From the NCBI GenBank assembly GCA_946699065.1, contig CAMPDV010001199.1, forward strand, positions 62,001 through 126,000: DNA of 64,000 nucleotides, written 5' to 3'. Made by a program: the position numbers and the translations under genes. The notes under the pieces are model-generated. The model was not told the origin of the DNA, ran no database searches, and saw only the letters and a list, made by a program, of their open reading frames with translations. Positions 50,080-62,789 of the stretch are shown in pieces (position 1 is the stretch's first letter; each line of letters starts with the position of its first letter). This stretch comes from Loxodes magnus (Eukaryota > Ciliophora > Karyorelictea > Loxodida > Loxodidae).

Positions 50080-51400
50080 GGCTCACTACTTGCTATCTTC
50101 TACTTTCTAATTGTGTTGAACTCAACTCCTTATACTATCCACTTGCTATTTTTACTCATCGATATACATCTTATGTTTCCGTCTTTACCTTAAAGAGTGG
50201 AAGCACATTCACTTGTACTAAAATTCCATATATTGATCGACTTTTCTCAAGATCCAGCAGTAATAAAGCTCATGTCACAACTTATCTAAATTCCTTCTAA
50301 AACTTCAGCATGATTTTCTAGAGTTCGAACTAACTGACCAGTCTGGAAACCTTAGATCTTTATCGTCTTATCTCGACATTTCCCGATACAATTCCTTTCT
50401 GATCACTTGTTATTGCTACGATAGGATAAAGCCGAAAATATTTATAATATTTAATCTGTGTATAGAGGATTCCCCTAATTCTAATCAAAAGATATTGTTT
50501 ACTTGACTATTTTTTGAGTCACTTATTTTACTTCTTCCTAGACTTTTAAATTTCATATATTTGATTCAAAAAGCTGGGTTAATTTCTTCTTCTTGAACAT
50601 AAATTAATTTAATAAACTTTCAAGTTAGCTCTAAACAAATTATAAGCTAGACATCTCTTATGACTTTTATTTCCAGCATTCTTAAATTATATCGCAAAAC
50701 TGTTGAAGACAATTCTCGGGAATTTTATCTCTTTCTTCTCTTAAATATCTTCTTTATAAACTAATCCTCTCCTTAATACCATGATATCTTTCAAAGTTAA
50801 CTCACAGAATATGACACCCAACGCAAATATATAAGACTACTTGCTATATTTGATCTTCCATTCATGAACTCACCATTCAAAGAATAATGTTGATTTATCT
50901 TATTGATTCAATTAATTTGTATTCAGACCTTACACGCGATAATCCTTAATCCGTAATTTTAGCTCTTATTTTATCATTTAATAAAATGTTTTTTACTCTT
51001 CGTGTCTCTATGCACGATATTTGTATCGTAAATATATTCTTTACCAAGTACTATGTTCATACTTATATTATAATGAGTTTTCCAAGGTAATTCCTGCTTG
51101 TTATGCATAAAATAATATAATTTCTAGGACTTATATTTCATTATCAAACAAAACAATTAAGGACTGTATCCAAACAAACGTATAATGTTCGGATGATGTA
51201 ACTTTTACAATATCGATAATTCTTATTCAAAATCTTGCAATGCTTCTTGAGATAGATTTTAGTTTTTATAATTCTTTGATTACTACCTCAAATTTTCCTT
51301 ATATTAAACCCTTTATAAACTATATCAAAATCTCCTTTTATCATCTCTTTTACTTTTTTAACTTAGAGACTTATACGATATAATCTTAATCGATTATCAT
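50080..51400 (-). pseudogene. dead kinase-WD40 paralogue
   Basis: Degraded relative of the gene at 45875-47938. From ATG 51400 it starts with a similar short leader (IDQDYIV), but the glycine loop is damaged (GDFDIVYKG for GSFGTVYKG). The HRD region reads HRDTKS followed by a frameshift, then KNILLND, and DFG has become Asp-Gln-Gly. Several more frame changes follow. About two WD40 blades remain near 50080-50390 (FQTGQLVRTLENHAEVLEGI; KSINIWNFSTSECASTLQGK). It is shorter than the intact gene and cannot encode a working kinase. Confidence 0.75.
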
Positions 51401-51532
51401 AATAATTTTATAATTATTCACTAAGAAAATAAAAAAGGAACTAATGAAAATAATAATTTAAAGAAAATAAATAAATAATATCTAATTTTAATTTAAGACC
51501 TATATTATATGTTACTCTTATGATAGGGGAAA
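51401..51532. other. short spacer before LINE copy 2
   Basis: Sequence between the kinase-WD40 pseudogene and the 5' end of LINE copy 2; it includes the 5' flank of the pseudogene. Confidence 0.4.
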
Positions 51533-51899
51533 ATTAATTTATTAAGATAACTACTTAAAAATTGTAGTCAAAAACCGGAATACAAATTCATACGCGTCCC
51601 ATTAAAACTACTTAGGAACTCTCTTCAACGTGGATATTAATTGTAGCGTATTATGAAAGTGAAATCAACCTATAAATAGATGAACAGATTAACCGCCTAA
51701 AATAATACCGCGAAAGATACGAAACGATTACCTAAGAAATCTTTCCAAAAATAAGATATTATCTTAGATAGTTAGAATTCTAAAGATATACCTTCAAATC
51801 CTAATTAAAATTCAAATAAAGATATCCTTTTATGGTAGTCAAAAATAACATAAACTTAAGATTCATTTTTGAATAATACTAATTAACAATTCTATTAAA

Positions 51900-53660
51900 T
51901 TTAAAATAACTAAATTAGTTAGAAATAAAATAATACTACTAATCCTGATAATTCAAATAATCATTATTTACCTGATCTTCAGAGCAAACAACCTTAAAAT
52001 TAAACTACTGATTTAAGAAATGTAATATAAAATCAAATAATTAATTAGTCTAATGAGAATTTATTTACCTTAGAAATAAAAGAACTTAAACATAATATAT
52101 AAAGACTTATAGATAAGAACCAATAATTAAATGAAATGTTAATTAATATAAAGGTAAAATATGAACGAGATATTGAAACATTGATAAGTAACTAAGAAAT
52201 ATCCAAAATATATTATAAAACTTATATAAATAAAATTTATTAGAAATATAAACTATTATAGAACTATTTTTAGTCAATTAAATCTGATATATAGCAATAT
52301 CAAAAAATAATGCTATCAAAATAACTAGTTCATAAAATTACTTAAACAAACTTCTCCACTTATTACAGTAACTAAATAGTTTAAACAGATGAAATAATTA
52401 GTATATTTCAAGAAATTTAGATATAATAGAAAAACTATGAGAATTAAGTCAATTCAAAAGATGAAATATAATCTAATTAAGAGATTTAAATTGAAGCCAA
52501 TGCTAATTAAAGCTTTACTTAAGCTTAAATGATAGGAGTAAATAATTCACTATGCCAAAACTTTAATAAAATTAGAAATTTACTTAAATTGAAATAGATA
52601 ACTTTCTAGATAAAACTTAGCAAGGATATCAATAGACTATATTAGAATAGAACTAATATTTACTTCAATAAATTACCTAATAAAAAATAATAATCGAAAT
52701 TTAACTCCAAGAGTTATATTCTTAATATTAAAATTATAAAACTAAAATAAGTAATTTATAGATTAAGAATAGAAAGCTTAAATGGAAATTTTAACTTTTA
52801 AAATCTAATTAGATAAGTAAAGATAATAAAACTATGAAATAAATATAGCTTTTCAAAATTAAATTTCTATTAAAAAATAAAGAAATTCAAATGTATAAAG
52901 AATTATTTTAGAATTAAATCTAACATACAAAAGAATTTAGTAATTAATAGTAATTTTAGAAGAAGTAATTTGTAGATGCATAAACTTAGACATTATATGG
53001 AAATATTTAAACAAAGGATAGTATTATCTATACAGATAATATAAATAAATAATAAACAACTTTTTTGTGCCAAAAATTTACTCAAACAAGTATAATCAAG
53101 CAAGACAAGTTAATGTAAACTTAAAATAATTAATAGGAAGCATAAACTAATACTATTATAACATAACATAATAACTAATACTGTCAAGTTAAATTGCCAG
53201 ATGAAGATTTTGTTTTGCTAAAGCATTAATATCACTAACTCAACTTAAAATTCATTTAAAATACCCAAAATATGTAGACACTTGAGATAAAAATAGAAGA
53301 GTTTTAAAAACTTAATAAAATTTGAAAACAGATATATTTAATTATTCTACTAAAAGATGAAAAAAAGATTAATAAAACTAAACAGATTCGATCGATGCTA
53401 TTTATCAGAATTAAACCTTATCTTCCAATATTAATCTTAATATTCTTAAAAGGAAACATGAAGAAGAAGATAAAACAATTCCGCCAGCAAAACGTATGAG
53501 TAAACATAATAATAAAAAAGAGTGCAATTAAATAATATGTTATTTCAATCTGACTAGTCTATAACTTTAAAGTTTATTAAATCCGAAACTAGAAGATGTC
53601 CATAGTACGAAATGTACAATATATAAGGTAGATATGTCACAGTTACTTAAGATTTAGAAT
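51900..53660 (+). pseudogene. LINE copy 2 ORF1
   Basis: Counterpart of the coiled-coil ORF1 in copy 1 with small indels of its own, for example near 52577, 52865, 53153 and 53313. Near 53623 it has one A more than copy 1. That version joins an upstream ATG (near 53539) in frame with the ORF2 N-terminal extension (CPQYEMYNIQGRY), and probably preserves the ancestral ORF2 start. Confidence 0.5.
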
Positions 53661-53899
53661 AAGGTACATGTGATAGTGTGAAAAGTAAAATTGATATAGA
53701 TAGAAAGCTACTTAAAAAATATACTACGTAAGTAATATATATTTTGATGCAATATTTTCATTAACATCCTGAGTATGGAAAAAGATTAGTACATATTTAG
53801 ATTAACCAATAAGGATAGAAAAGCATTTGCATTTACGAAAGTGGTCTATCTGCAGGCTCGGAAAAAATTAGAAAGGACTAATAAATTTAAAAAATAAAG

Positions 53900-56800
53900 A
53901 TGGGACATATAAATATTAATGGAATAGCGAACAGGTGCTTGAATATGAAGAATTTATCAGAGATACCAGTATAGATATTTTATCAATAAACGAAACCTGA
54001 TAAAGATGACTTTCCTCCAATATTGATAAATGGATTTAAAACATATTTTAAGAACTCATGAAAAGGAGGAGGTGTATGCTTAATTGTAGGAGAAGAACTT
54101 AATAGTACAGAAATACATATATAAGTTGAAAAAGAAATAAATAGATTCATAACAATTAAACTGAATAATATTTTAATCACGTCTTGTTACATGTCTGATA
54201 GTGGAAAAAGTTAAGATGTTAAAGATTTAGCTTATGAATAACTAAATACATTGCTGAATTTATATAATGATAATCCACATATACTAATGGGAGATTTCAA
54301 TGTTCTTTTATAAGGTTTCGGTGATAATCCTGAAAATGCTTATGATAATAACATTAGACTATAAGAATTCTTACTATAAAACGATCTTGAGATAGTGAAT
54401 GATAGCAACATTAATACATGTATTCACAAAGGAACAGGAAAAACGTATTGTAATGATTATATCATTATAAACAACCATTTGAACGTTAATTAGTTTGCAA
54501 ATTTCACTGCTCATAATAATAGTTTATTTTCTGATCATATTCCAATCACTGTCGACTTTATCAATAATTCTATAGTATATTGGGAAAAGATAACTCAGAG
54601 AAAATATAAAATAAAAAGGTTATAAGATGCAATAAATAGGCAAAAATATTAAGAATCTTTCCTACAAACTTATATAGAATTCTTTTAGATAGATTAAGAT
54701 AATCTTGAAGATTAATATGAATGTATCAAAAGTAATATTTAAGACAATGCTGATCAAACATTAGGTTCGTTTATTCCAGATTCAAATTATAACAAACTTC
54801 CTCGAGCTCTCACAAAGAAATATATAGAGGCAAAAAGAGCTAACTCAGAATATAAGGAAGCTCACGTAAAATTTGGAAGAATAAACTAGCAAGTAACTAA
54901 TCTTCATGAGGAAGCAAAACGACTTTGGAAAGACTTCAAGTATAATCTATGAAAATTTAAAAAAAACAAAGCAAAAAAGAAATTTCTACTTCTTAATGGA
55001 GATTTTAAGGAAATTTTTTCACAAGCTAAGAAAATTCTAAATCCTTTGAAGAGAAATACTATGAACTTTAATTAAGAAATCAAAAATAAATTAATTGAAT
55101 CATGGGAAAATTGTGTTTTTAACAAGCATTCTAATCTAACTCAAGAATAGATAAATCTTAGTAATTAAAAAATAGATAAAATATACGATAATATTTAAGA
55201 AATTAAAGATTATCCACTCTAGTATTTGTAAGGATTTGATCTTTTTACCATAAAATAAATATAAGAAATTATAAAAGAAATTCCGAATGGAAAAGCAGCT
55301 GGTCCAGATGGAATAAAAGGCGAACTTCTGAAATATGGTGGATAATATTTATTAATAATTCTTCATTCTTTTCTGAATAATATGCTAAGACTTGGAAGAA
55401 TCCCTTAGGAATTAAATATATCGGTGATAATTCCAATATTTAAAAAAGGAAATAAAGATGATTGGAAAAACTGACTACCTATTTCTCTTATTAATACTAT
55501 TCTAAAACTATATGATAAAGCTTTAACAAAAAGACTATACAATTTGATTTATTAGAGAAATTTGATTCACCCTTCATAAATGGGATTTATGAAAAACAGA
55601 TAAACAACTTAATAAATTTGAATAATATAACAAATAATTGATAACTATCGGAAATGTGCTAAAGGTAAGACTAAATTGATAGCAACACTGATAGACGTTG
55701 AAAAAATGTTTGACTCAATAGAAAGAAGACTCTTGTTTGATTAACTTAAGAGAGTTAAACTACCACTTGGAATAATAATAGCATTAGAATCGTTTTATAA
55801 AAACCTAAATTCTTCATTTATCATAGATGGTAAGAGCACTAGAACTTTATAATTCAACAATGGAGTTATGTAAGGAAGTTCTCATGGACCAGTTTTAGCA
55901 TTATTGTATTATGACATAGTAATTAGATATCTGGAAAGTAAAAGTAACTAATTAGGATTTAAATGCCAGGATTCAAGTATTAGCTTCGCTTGTAGAGGAT
56001 GGGCAGATGATCTTATTCTTCTTTCCAAATCTGCAAAGTAAATGTAGAATTTAATAAATGAAGCAAATAAAGTTTTTGCATGAACACATTTAAAGATTAA
56101 TGTTACCAAATCCGAATGCATCTAATTTCTAAAGAAGAATCAGAAATAATAAATTTTAAATTTATAATTAGGAAATTAACCAATTGCTTAAAAAGAACAA
56201 GTAACATATTTAGGAGTTATTCTACATTAGAAGAAGAACTTAAATCCCCATTGCAAAGAAGCTGCATTCAAATATATAGCTGCAATGAAGAAAGCTGTTT
56301 TTTAACTGATGAGATATAAGAATGTAACTCCTTGACATTTTAAAACTTTATTAGACTTTTTACATTACCTAAAGCAGAATATGGAGGAGACTTAGTATTC
56401 AAAAAGGAGTAACTGGAGTTCTGAACAGAATAGAATCAAGCATGAGATTAATTTCAAGAAAAGCTTTTTAAGTAGCAACTTCAACATTTAATGAATCATG
56501 TTATATAGACCTGAATTGATTACCCTTTAAGCACATTATGGCTATAAAATTCTTCAGATTCTACCATAAAATTAAATAAGAAAGTACTGATTTTCCAAGA
56601 TCAACAATAGGCTCTCTTTTCATTAATATATGGAAAAAAGGATTTCAATACTACGATTAAGTGTAGCAATTATCAGACCTTTATAATATCGATCTGCAGA
56701 ATTAATAGAATAATACCAATCTTAAAACTTTTACTAAACATGTAAGAGAAAAAATACAACAATATTTCTACAAAGTAGCTACTAAAAAATTTATGAGAAT

Positions 56801-57275
56801 GAAAACAGCTAAAGTATATACTGAATAATTTGGTAATCTTTAACAATTTCCACAAATTACTTATACTAAATTAAACAAATAGTATATACGAGAAATTATC
56901 AGTATATATAAACTTAGAACCTAAACTTATAATTTCCGTAAGGATCTTTAAGATCGTCATTACCCCATTGATAATCCCTTTTGTATGTGTGGAGAGTATG
57001 AAACTTTCGAGTATATCTTTAAATGTGTGTACTATTCTAATATAATGAATTGATTATCGGAAAAGATCGGAAATTATGACTTAAGGCGCCTTATACTATT
57101 CGATCAAGAATATCTAAACTCATTTTCAAGGTCTAAATTGGAGTATTTAGACTTATAGATCAAAATATTTCATAAGAAGCTAATGACAAGGAGACTTGAG
57201 ATTCTAGAAATGGAGAAAGCAAAAAAGGAAGAAGCTAAAGATGAATAGAAAGAAGAACTAATTAAAGAAAAATGA
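53900..57275 (+). pseudogene. LINE copy 2 ORF2, frameshifted
   Basis: Same endonuclease/RT/zinc-motif protein as copy 1, shorter by 14 bases. The indels are one base near 53945 and two near 54003 (together restoring frame after a garbled stretch around the ETW motif), one base near 56351 and ten near 56397. The last two leave the C-terminal third out of frame, so the ORF is dead although its RT core (WADDLIL, MFDSIERR) is intact. It keeps Gly at the endonuclease position where copy 1 has a TGA (Trp46), showing that the copy 1 codon is a recent GGA-to-TGA change. Confidence 0.85.
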
Positions 57276-57289
57276 TGAAATGTAAACAA

Positions 57290-58836
57290 GATTCTTAATC
57301 TTGTGGTTTTTAAAAAATTTAATCTTGAAAAATTGATAATTAAAAATTTAGAAAAAAAAAATTATTTTTTTTATTAAAATAAATGTTTCCTATCTTTTAT
57401 TTGATGAAAATATAATTCGAAACAAAATTATTTTTATTTTATAAATTTCTTGTATTTTGATAAATTTATTTTTTAATAATCGAACTATTAAATTAAAAAA
57501 AACAGTAAATAAAATTAATGAATTTACTTTTATTTAAAAATTTTCAATTAAAAGAGACTTTAAATAGTTCTTTTTTAAGTTAATACAAAAATTATTTATT
57601 TTTATTTTAAATGAAAACAAACTTTTTTTAATTTTAATTAGCTAAGAAATACAAAATTAATAATTCTTTTTTAAAATTAGAAATTACTTTTTATTACTTA
57701 TTATTTTATTAAATATTTTAACAAAATAAAATTTATAATTAAATGTTTTTTTTAAATCATTTTATTTTAGATTCTTTTCAGAGATGCACGTTAATTTATC
57801 TCACAAATAAGTATATTAATTATTTTAATATTTTTTCTTATTTATAATTACCCATACTAAATTTTTATTTTTACAATTTTAAATAAAATAAAATTTTTGC
57901 ATGAAATTTAAGAAATAGAGATTTAAATTTTATTTCTAATAATTAAATTAAAAGTTAAATTATAAACAATTATAAATTAGATATTTAATAAATAATTTAA
58001 ATTGTCAAAATTAATCAGCACTATTATAGAAAAAAATAGACTACTATTTAGTTTAAAATCTAATATCTAATAACTTAGATTTTTTAATTTAAAATTATTT
58101 AAATACAAACTATGTAAAATCAAATACAATATTCTTATATTTAGCTAATTTACTAGGTCTAAAATTCATTTTCTCTATCTCTTACAAATTCACTAGGAGT
58201 TTATTTAATTTAAAATAAGATTTTTTATTTCCTACTTATTTTATATTATCAAAACATTCAATTTTGCTTTTATAAAGGGAATCATGCTTTTTTAGAAACA
58301 TCTTCTTAAATAATTTTTTTATTAGTAAGCTTAAAGTTATATTGAATTAAAAAGAAAAGAACTTCTAAAAAATTTCAAAAATTAGACAAAATACATATTA
58401 AAATCTGAATTTAAGCTTATAAAATTAATACCAAAGTATATATAATGTACTTATTGTTATATCATTCTTTTATAATTACTCTAATTATCGTATTTATAGC
58501 TCTTTAAATTAATTCTTTTTCGAGATTTGATTGCTTAAAGTAAAATAGTAACTTATACCAAATCTTAGTTAGTTACTAAGTTTTTGTTTTTTAGAAAAGT
58601 TTGCTTGAATTCTAAGTAAGTCATTTAAGTGAATATCTTCTTGGTAAACTTCCTTTGATAATAAATAAAGTATGAAATTAGTCCTAATCTCTACTATTAA
58701 AAGTTTCATACCTATTCAGCTGTTTCACTTGATTCTGATGAAATTAACACTTTCAATTTAGTAAAAATTAACTAATAAATTAAGAGCTTGAGTGTATTAA
58801 AAATATATAAATTGATAATACTTAAGTTGAATAGCT
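57290..58836. other. AT-rich spacer
   Basis: Strongly AT-rich; no supported gene, RNA or repeat. Confidence 0.45.
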
Positions 58837-59220
58837 ATGATATATGAATAATTTCCAGAGGTGTTGATTAATCAATTTAATATTCAAAATCAATAAATAG
58901 AAAAAGATAAATTGAAAGCTTCAGAGGTACCGATTATTTTTATTTCTTAAGTTAGCAGTCAAAAGAAAAATGACTTTTTTGTGGCTGAATAAGGAAAACA
59001 AAAAAAGGCTTTATTTGAAGATAAGAAATGTCTAAAATTCGGATTCTTAAGATAAATTAAAATTGAGAATCAGAAAAATATTTATACCGAAATGACTAGC
59101 CGTGTAAACAAATGAGATAAAAATTAAAAAAAATTTGAATCGAAGATGCAATTTTTTTCAAGTAAGGAGTCAAAGGAAAAAGCTAGAGTATTTCGTAGTT
59201 TTATGTATTTTCTGAAATGA
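58837..59220 (+). CDS. possible small unidentified protein
   Basis: From ATG 58837 a frame reads EQFPEVLINQFNIQNQQIEK and FEDKKCLKFGFLRQIKIENQ, with a normal charged composition, and reaches a TGA at 59218-59220 (127 codons). One earlier in-frame TGA falls after MTSRVNK. The frame remains open downstream if TGA is read through, so the end is a guess. No family recognised. Confidence 0.3.
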
Positions 59221-59639
59221 TTCTCATTGTAAGTAGATACGGCAAAAGTTAAACAATTCTATTTAGAAAAGTAAAGAATCTTAACTTAGGAGTAATAAAT
59301 AGATTTAAATTTTTCTTAAGCTAAATGTCTTAATTTGACAACGCTATTTGCAAATAAGACAAAGATATAGCAATTCGACTAGAATAAAAGATATTTCATA
59401 ATTTCTATTCTCAAGCTAGAGTAAAGCTGATCTTACTTAAAATATCTCTATTGGAATGACTTTAGATTATTAAAAACTTTAGATAAAAAGAGTTTAAATA
59501 AAATTTTGATTTTTTTCTTAGTTACGTGACTTAAAATTTCTTCATTATTCATAAGTTTAATGTATATGATGACATGAGTCACAGCGTTAAAAAGATAAAA
59601 GATTAAACTATTTTTTGTTGAACAGGTTTTCATAGAAGG

Positions 59640-60115
59640 GATTAATTATTCCGACTCAAGCGTTATAGGCGCAAATATATTTAAAATTGCAAGTCTATTA
59701 TCAAAACTCATATAAATTATTCCAGCCATTCGAATATTCCATTTTAGCTTAAACCCTTTACGTCATACTCTTTAACTCTGCCTAAAAGTTGTTTATTAAT
59801 ATATAAAGCGACACTTTTACAATGTCTAGTTCTTGGTTTTATATCTACACAATATCCGAATATTTAAGGCATATCTTTGATTGAATCTTATTTGTGCTCT
59901 TGATTCATTAACGTTATCAGTTCCTATATTTAATTAGCTTCAGATAATCAAATTTTCTTGAACTTCATTGCTTAATTCATGGATTGATCTCTTTTTTAAG
60001 TGGAGGCATCGAGAATGTTTTAATCTTACTGTTTGGACTATTTTCTATTAGTCCGTTGAAAGAAAACTTCTTTACATTTTTATTATTTAAGATGTTATTT
60101 CTTTTAAGTTTTCTC
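59640..60115 (-). pseudogene. probable LINE endonuclease fragment
   Basis: A minus-strand frame near 59920-59690 reads FGYCVDIKPRTRHCKSVALY followed by INKQLLGRVKEYDVKGL. The order and spacing match the LINE endonuclease segment in which a Tyr/Cys stretch is followed by S/G-V-A-L/I-Y. An upstream piece (EVQENLIIWSQLNIGTDNVN near 59970) is in another frame. The overlapping plus-strand frame is also open but has no motif. Confidence 0.4.
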
Positions 60116-60343
60116 AATTGATGATCTTAATTAAGACTTGGTAAGAGAAGATGCTTTTATTTTTCTCTCCTGTTCTGAGGAGGAGGTAAAAAAGCCTTAA
60201 CCAGCCATTTGGAGATACTTTTAATAAAAGGATAAAATAAAAAAGCTAATTAGAGCTAATTAGAGTTAATTAAGGTTTAGTTGGTTATTTTATATAAATA
60301 GACTGAAATTCTATTTAATACAAACTTAAGAATAAGTTTATAA

Positions 60344-60416
60344 AGCCTTGTGGCGCAACGGTTAGCGTATCAGCCTTCTAAGCTGAGGGTTGTGGGTTCG
60401 AATCCCACCAAGGCTG
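60344..60416 (+). tRNA. tRNA-Arg(TCT)
   Basis: A 73-base cloverleaf. The acceptor stem AGCCTTG pairs with CAAGGCT, discriminator G; the D-arm contains GGCGCAACGGTTAGCGT; the anticodon stem-loop is TCAGC-CTTCTAA-GCTGA (anticodon TCT, reading AGA); the T-arm is GTGGGTTCGAATCCCAC. No intron. A TTTTT Pol III terminator follows immediately. Confidence 0.95.
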
Positions 60417-60421
60417 TTTTT
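60417..60421 (+). terminator. Pol III T-run after tRNA-Arg
   Basis: TTTTT directly after the discriminator base, a standard RNA polymerase III termination signal. Confidence 0.6.
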
Positions 60422-60879
60422 AATATATAATATATAAGAATATCTATTAGTAATACTATTAACTTTATTAAAGAAGCAGGAACTATTAATATTCAATACG
60501 CACTACAATTAAAATTTTACTTTTTTATAATAAACCTATTATAAATAACCAAGGATGATTTACAGTCTGGTAATTTTAATTAGGCATATATCAATTAGTA
60601 AGTTTAAAATTTTATATTTCTCAATCTAATAGTATATTGTACTCTATTCTTTAAATTCATTTTTCCTTTAATTTTTAATTTAAAATATAAAACTTAACTA
60701 TTTTTTGAGTTCAAGATAAATATTAAAAAATCTTAAATTTAAACTTATATGACTTATTTAATTATAGAAATATTGTATAAAATAATTATCTAATAGATTT
60801 TTTAATTTAAATATAAAATCTAATATGATAATGTTCTCTAACCCTCTTTTTTTTATTAATTTTCCTTTTTATTTATATC
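60422..60879. other. AT-rich spacer
   Basis: Nothing recognised between tRNA-Arg and the coiled-coil fragment. Confidence 0.45.
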
Positions 60880-61121
60880 TATTTTAATTAACTTTATCAA
60901 ATAGATTCTTTCTCTTGAATAGTTCTTGCAAATTTTCTTATTTAATTTACTAAAGTTAAATCATTTCTATTACTGATTTATTTTTATTCTAGCAATCAAT
61001 ATCATTATTTTACTGGATCTGAAAGTCTCCTTTCCAGTTCCTCAGCCTTCTTTTTAAATTCTATCCATTTTCTAGATTCTTTTATTATTTTCTTTAAGTT
61101 TTGAAATTTTCATCGAAAAAT
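60880..61121 (-). pseudogene. coiled-coil coding fragment, probably LINE ORF1 debris
   Basis: A minus-strand frame of about 80 codons: ESRKWIEFKKKAEELERRLS near 61085-61030 and TLVNQIRKFARTIQEKESIW near 60960-60905, with Trp encoded by TGA. Composition and heptad pattern resemble the ORF1 coiled coils elsewhere in the window. No zinc knuckle was found nearby. Confidence 0.45.
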
Positions 61122-61730
61122 TTGCAAAAATTGGTATTATCTGTCAAGCAATAATTTGTTTATAAGCCTAAAACTTAACACTATTGTTTAAATGAGACCT
61201 TCACAAAATTTAAAAAACTAGGTAAAATATTTTTTTATCTTCTACTCCTTTTGCTTAATTTAGAACTAAATTCCGGCTTAATTTTTTTAAATTTAATAAT
61301 GATATAAAATATTAACTATTCTAGTTTAAAATATTAAATAAATCAGCTAATAAATGTAAAAAAATATTTGAAACTCTAAAAAATATTAAACTATAAATAT
61401 TTGGTTTAAAAATTGCTTCTGTGATTCTTAAATAATTATAGATATGTAAATAAAATTAAATTTAACTTTATGAATATTGCTAGTAAATAAATAAATTTTA
61501 ATTGTAGTAAGTTCTTATATTGTTTATTACTTTTTTAAATATTTTAATTGAGTTGAAGCAAACATTTCATGCAATTTAAATTTAATAAAAAGATAATAAT
61601 TGATAACTACAAATTATTAGTTAAAATATAAATTCTATAATAATATTTCCATTTATAAACTTTATTATTTTATATTTATAATTTATCAAAAGTAAATTTC
61701 TTAGTAAAGTAAATTAATATATAAATTGGG
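61122..61730. other. AT-rich spacer
   Basis: No gene or RNA seen. Confidence 0.45.
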
Positions 61731-61771
61731 ATATATACCACGTAGTACTCTCTATGGTGCGCAGCTCTTTT
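61731..61771 (+). repeat. GC-rich element, copy 3 (divergent)
   Basis: Shares the TATGGTGCGCAGCTCTTTT-type tail (TGGTGCGCAGC exact) and a TACCA word with the two 40-bp elements at 38791 and 48381; the centre and head differ. It lies about 25 bp before a minus-strand coding fragment. Confidence 0.5.
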
Positions 61772-61789
61772 AATTATTTTTATTTATTG

Positions 61790-62045
61790 TTAATAAAAAA
61801 TCTCATTGAAAGTTTCCTCCAGTGCTCCACTGCCTTGGAAATTCTGCCTTCTAATAGAGCATTGTCGGAGTGATGCTCCAAGAGACCTAATCGTCTTGCA
61901 CCTTTCATCAACCGTTACACAAGCCTCCAGTTCTTTCCTGCTTAATTCCTGCCAATATTTTTTCTCAGATCGTCTCTCCTGAAGTACTTCCTGGTACTTG
62001 AGTTTAAGTTAATCTCAGTTGGAGGATTGCTGTTCTTCCCTATTT
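61790..62045 (-). pseudogene. GC-richer coiled-coil coding fragment (LINE ORF1-like)
   Basis: An uninterrupted minus-strand frame of about 80 codons, much richer in G+C than its surroundings: KYQEVLQERRSEKKYWQELS near 61990-61935 and CVTVDERCKTIRSLGASLRQ near 61920-61865. Strong codon-level coding signal. Base composition resembles the ORF1 at 62790-63700, so it may be another part of the same element. No ATG of its own was identified. Confidence 0.5.
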
Positions 62046-62254
62046 AAAATATATATAATGAAATAATGTCAAATTAGTATTTAATAACTAAGGCTATTGT
62101 ATTACATTAATTATTAAAATAAAAGTTAATAAATTCTAGGTTTAAGAAACTGGAAATGCTAATTGTTTCTTTTTTAAATTAAAATAAGCAATTAAAATAA
62201 CTAAGATAAAATTATTAATCTACAAAATAAGTTTAATTTTATATAATTAGACTT

Positions 62255-62470
62255 ATGTCAATTAGAATTTCTCAAGAACTTAACTTCCTAAAGTTTATAA
62301 ATTAGTCAAAGTCTTTCATAAACAATAATTCAAGAGAAGATTAGAAATGTTCAAGTTGAAAAAGGGAAGAACGGGAGATTACTCAAATGGAAAAGATGGA
62401 ATTTAACAAGAGCATGTTCAAGTAAGTTTGCCAGATGGATTTAAGCAAGAAGCTTGATGAGGTTTAATGA
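62255..62470 (+). CDS. 71-residue unidentified small protein
   Basis: ATG 62255 to TGA 62468-62470, a closed 71-codon frame with no internal TGA. It reads MSIRISQELNFLKFINQSKS at the start and ends MEFNKSMFKQVCQMDLSKKL plus a few residues. Charged, helical composition with two cysteines. No family recognised; a stray piece of retroelement ORF1 is an alternative. Confidence 0.4.
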
Positions 62471-62789
62471 AAACAAAAACTTTATTTAAATATAATTAGC
62501 ATATTACATTCAATGTAATTATGTACCAATATTCAAAATTTTGAAACTTTTATATCTATTAATATTATTATTATTACAAAATAAATTTTAGCGATAATGT
62601 AATAATCTCTTTTTATTTTAGTTTAAATATATTTTTTCTATTAAAACTAATATAAAAACTTATTTTTAGAAACATTTCAGACAAAATTTATTATAAAAAA
62701 TCTCTTTTATAATTATTTAAGAATTATGTCAAAATTAAATTTAAATTTATATTGTTCGGCAGTGACAATCAAAGCCACCACTTAAAAGA
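62471..62789. other. AT-rich spacer
   Basis: No feature seen. Confidence 0.4.

Larger units (their letters stand above)
51533..57289 (+). mobile_element. full-length LINE, copy 2 (inactivated)
   Basis: Colinear with LINE copy 1 over about 5.76 kb at very high identity; mismatches are scattered and a few indels are present. The shared block starts at AATTTATTAAG and ends at GAAATGTAAACAA, then the sequences diverge, which defines the element ends. There is no AAT-rich tract at its 3' end. Confidence 0.9.

Noticed and set aside
59221..60340. Plus-strand hydrophobic frame continuing from the 58837 ORF to the tRNA-Arg
   Set aside because: It has several TGAs and no motif, while the minus strand shows a LINE endonuclease segment over much of the same stretch.
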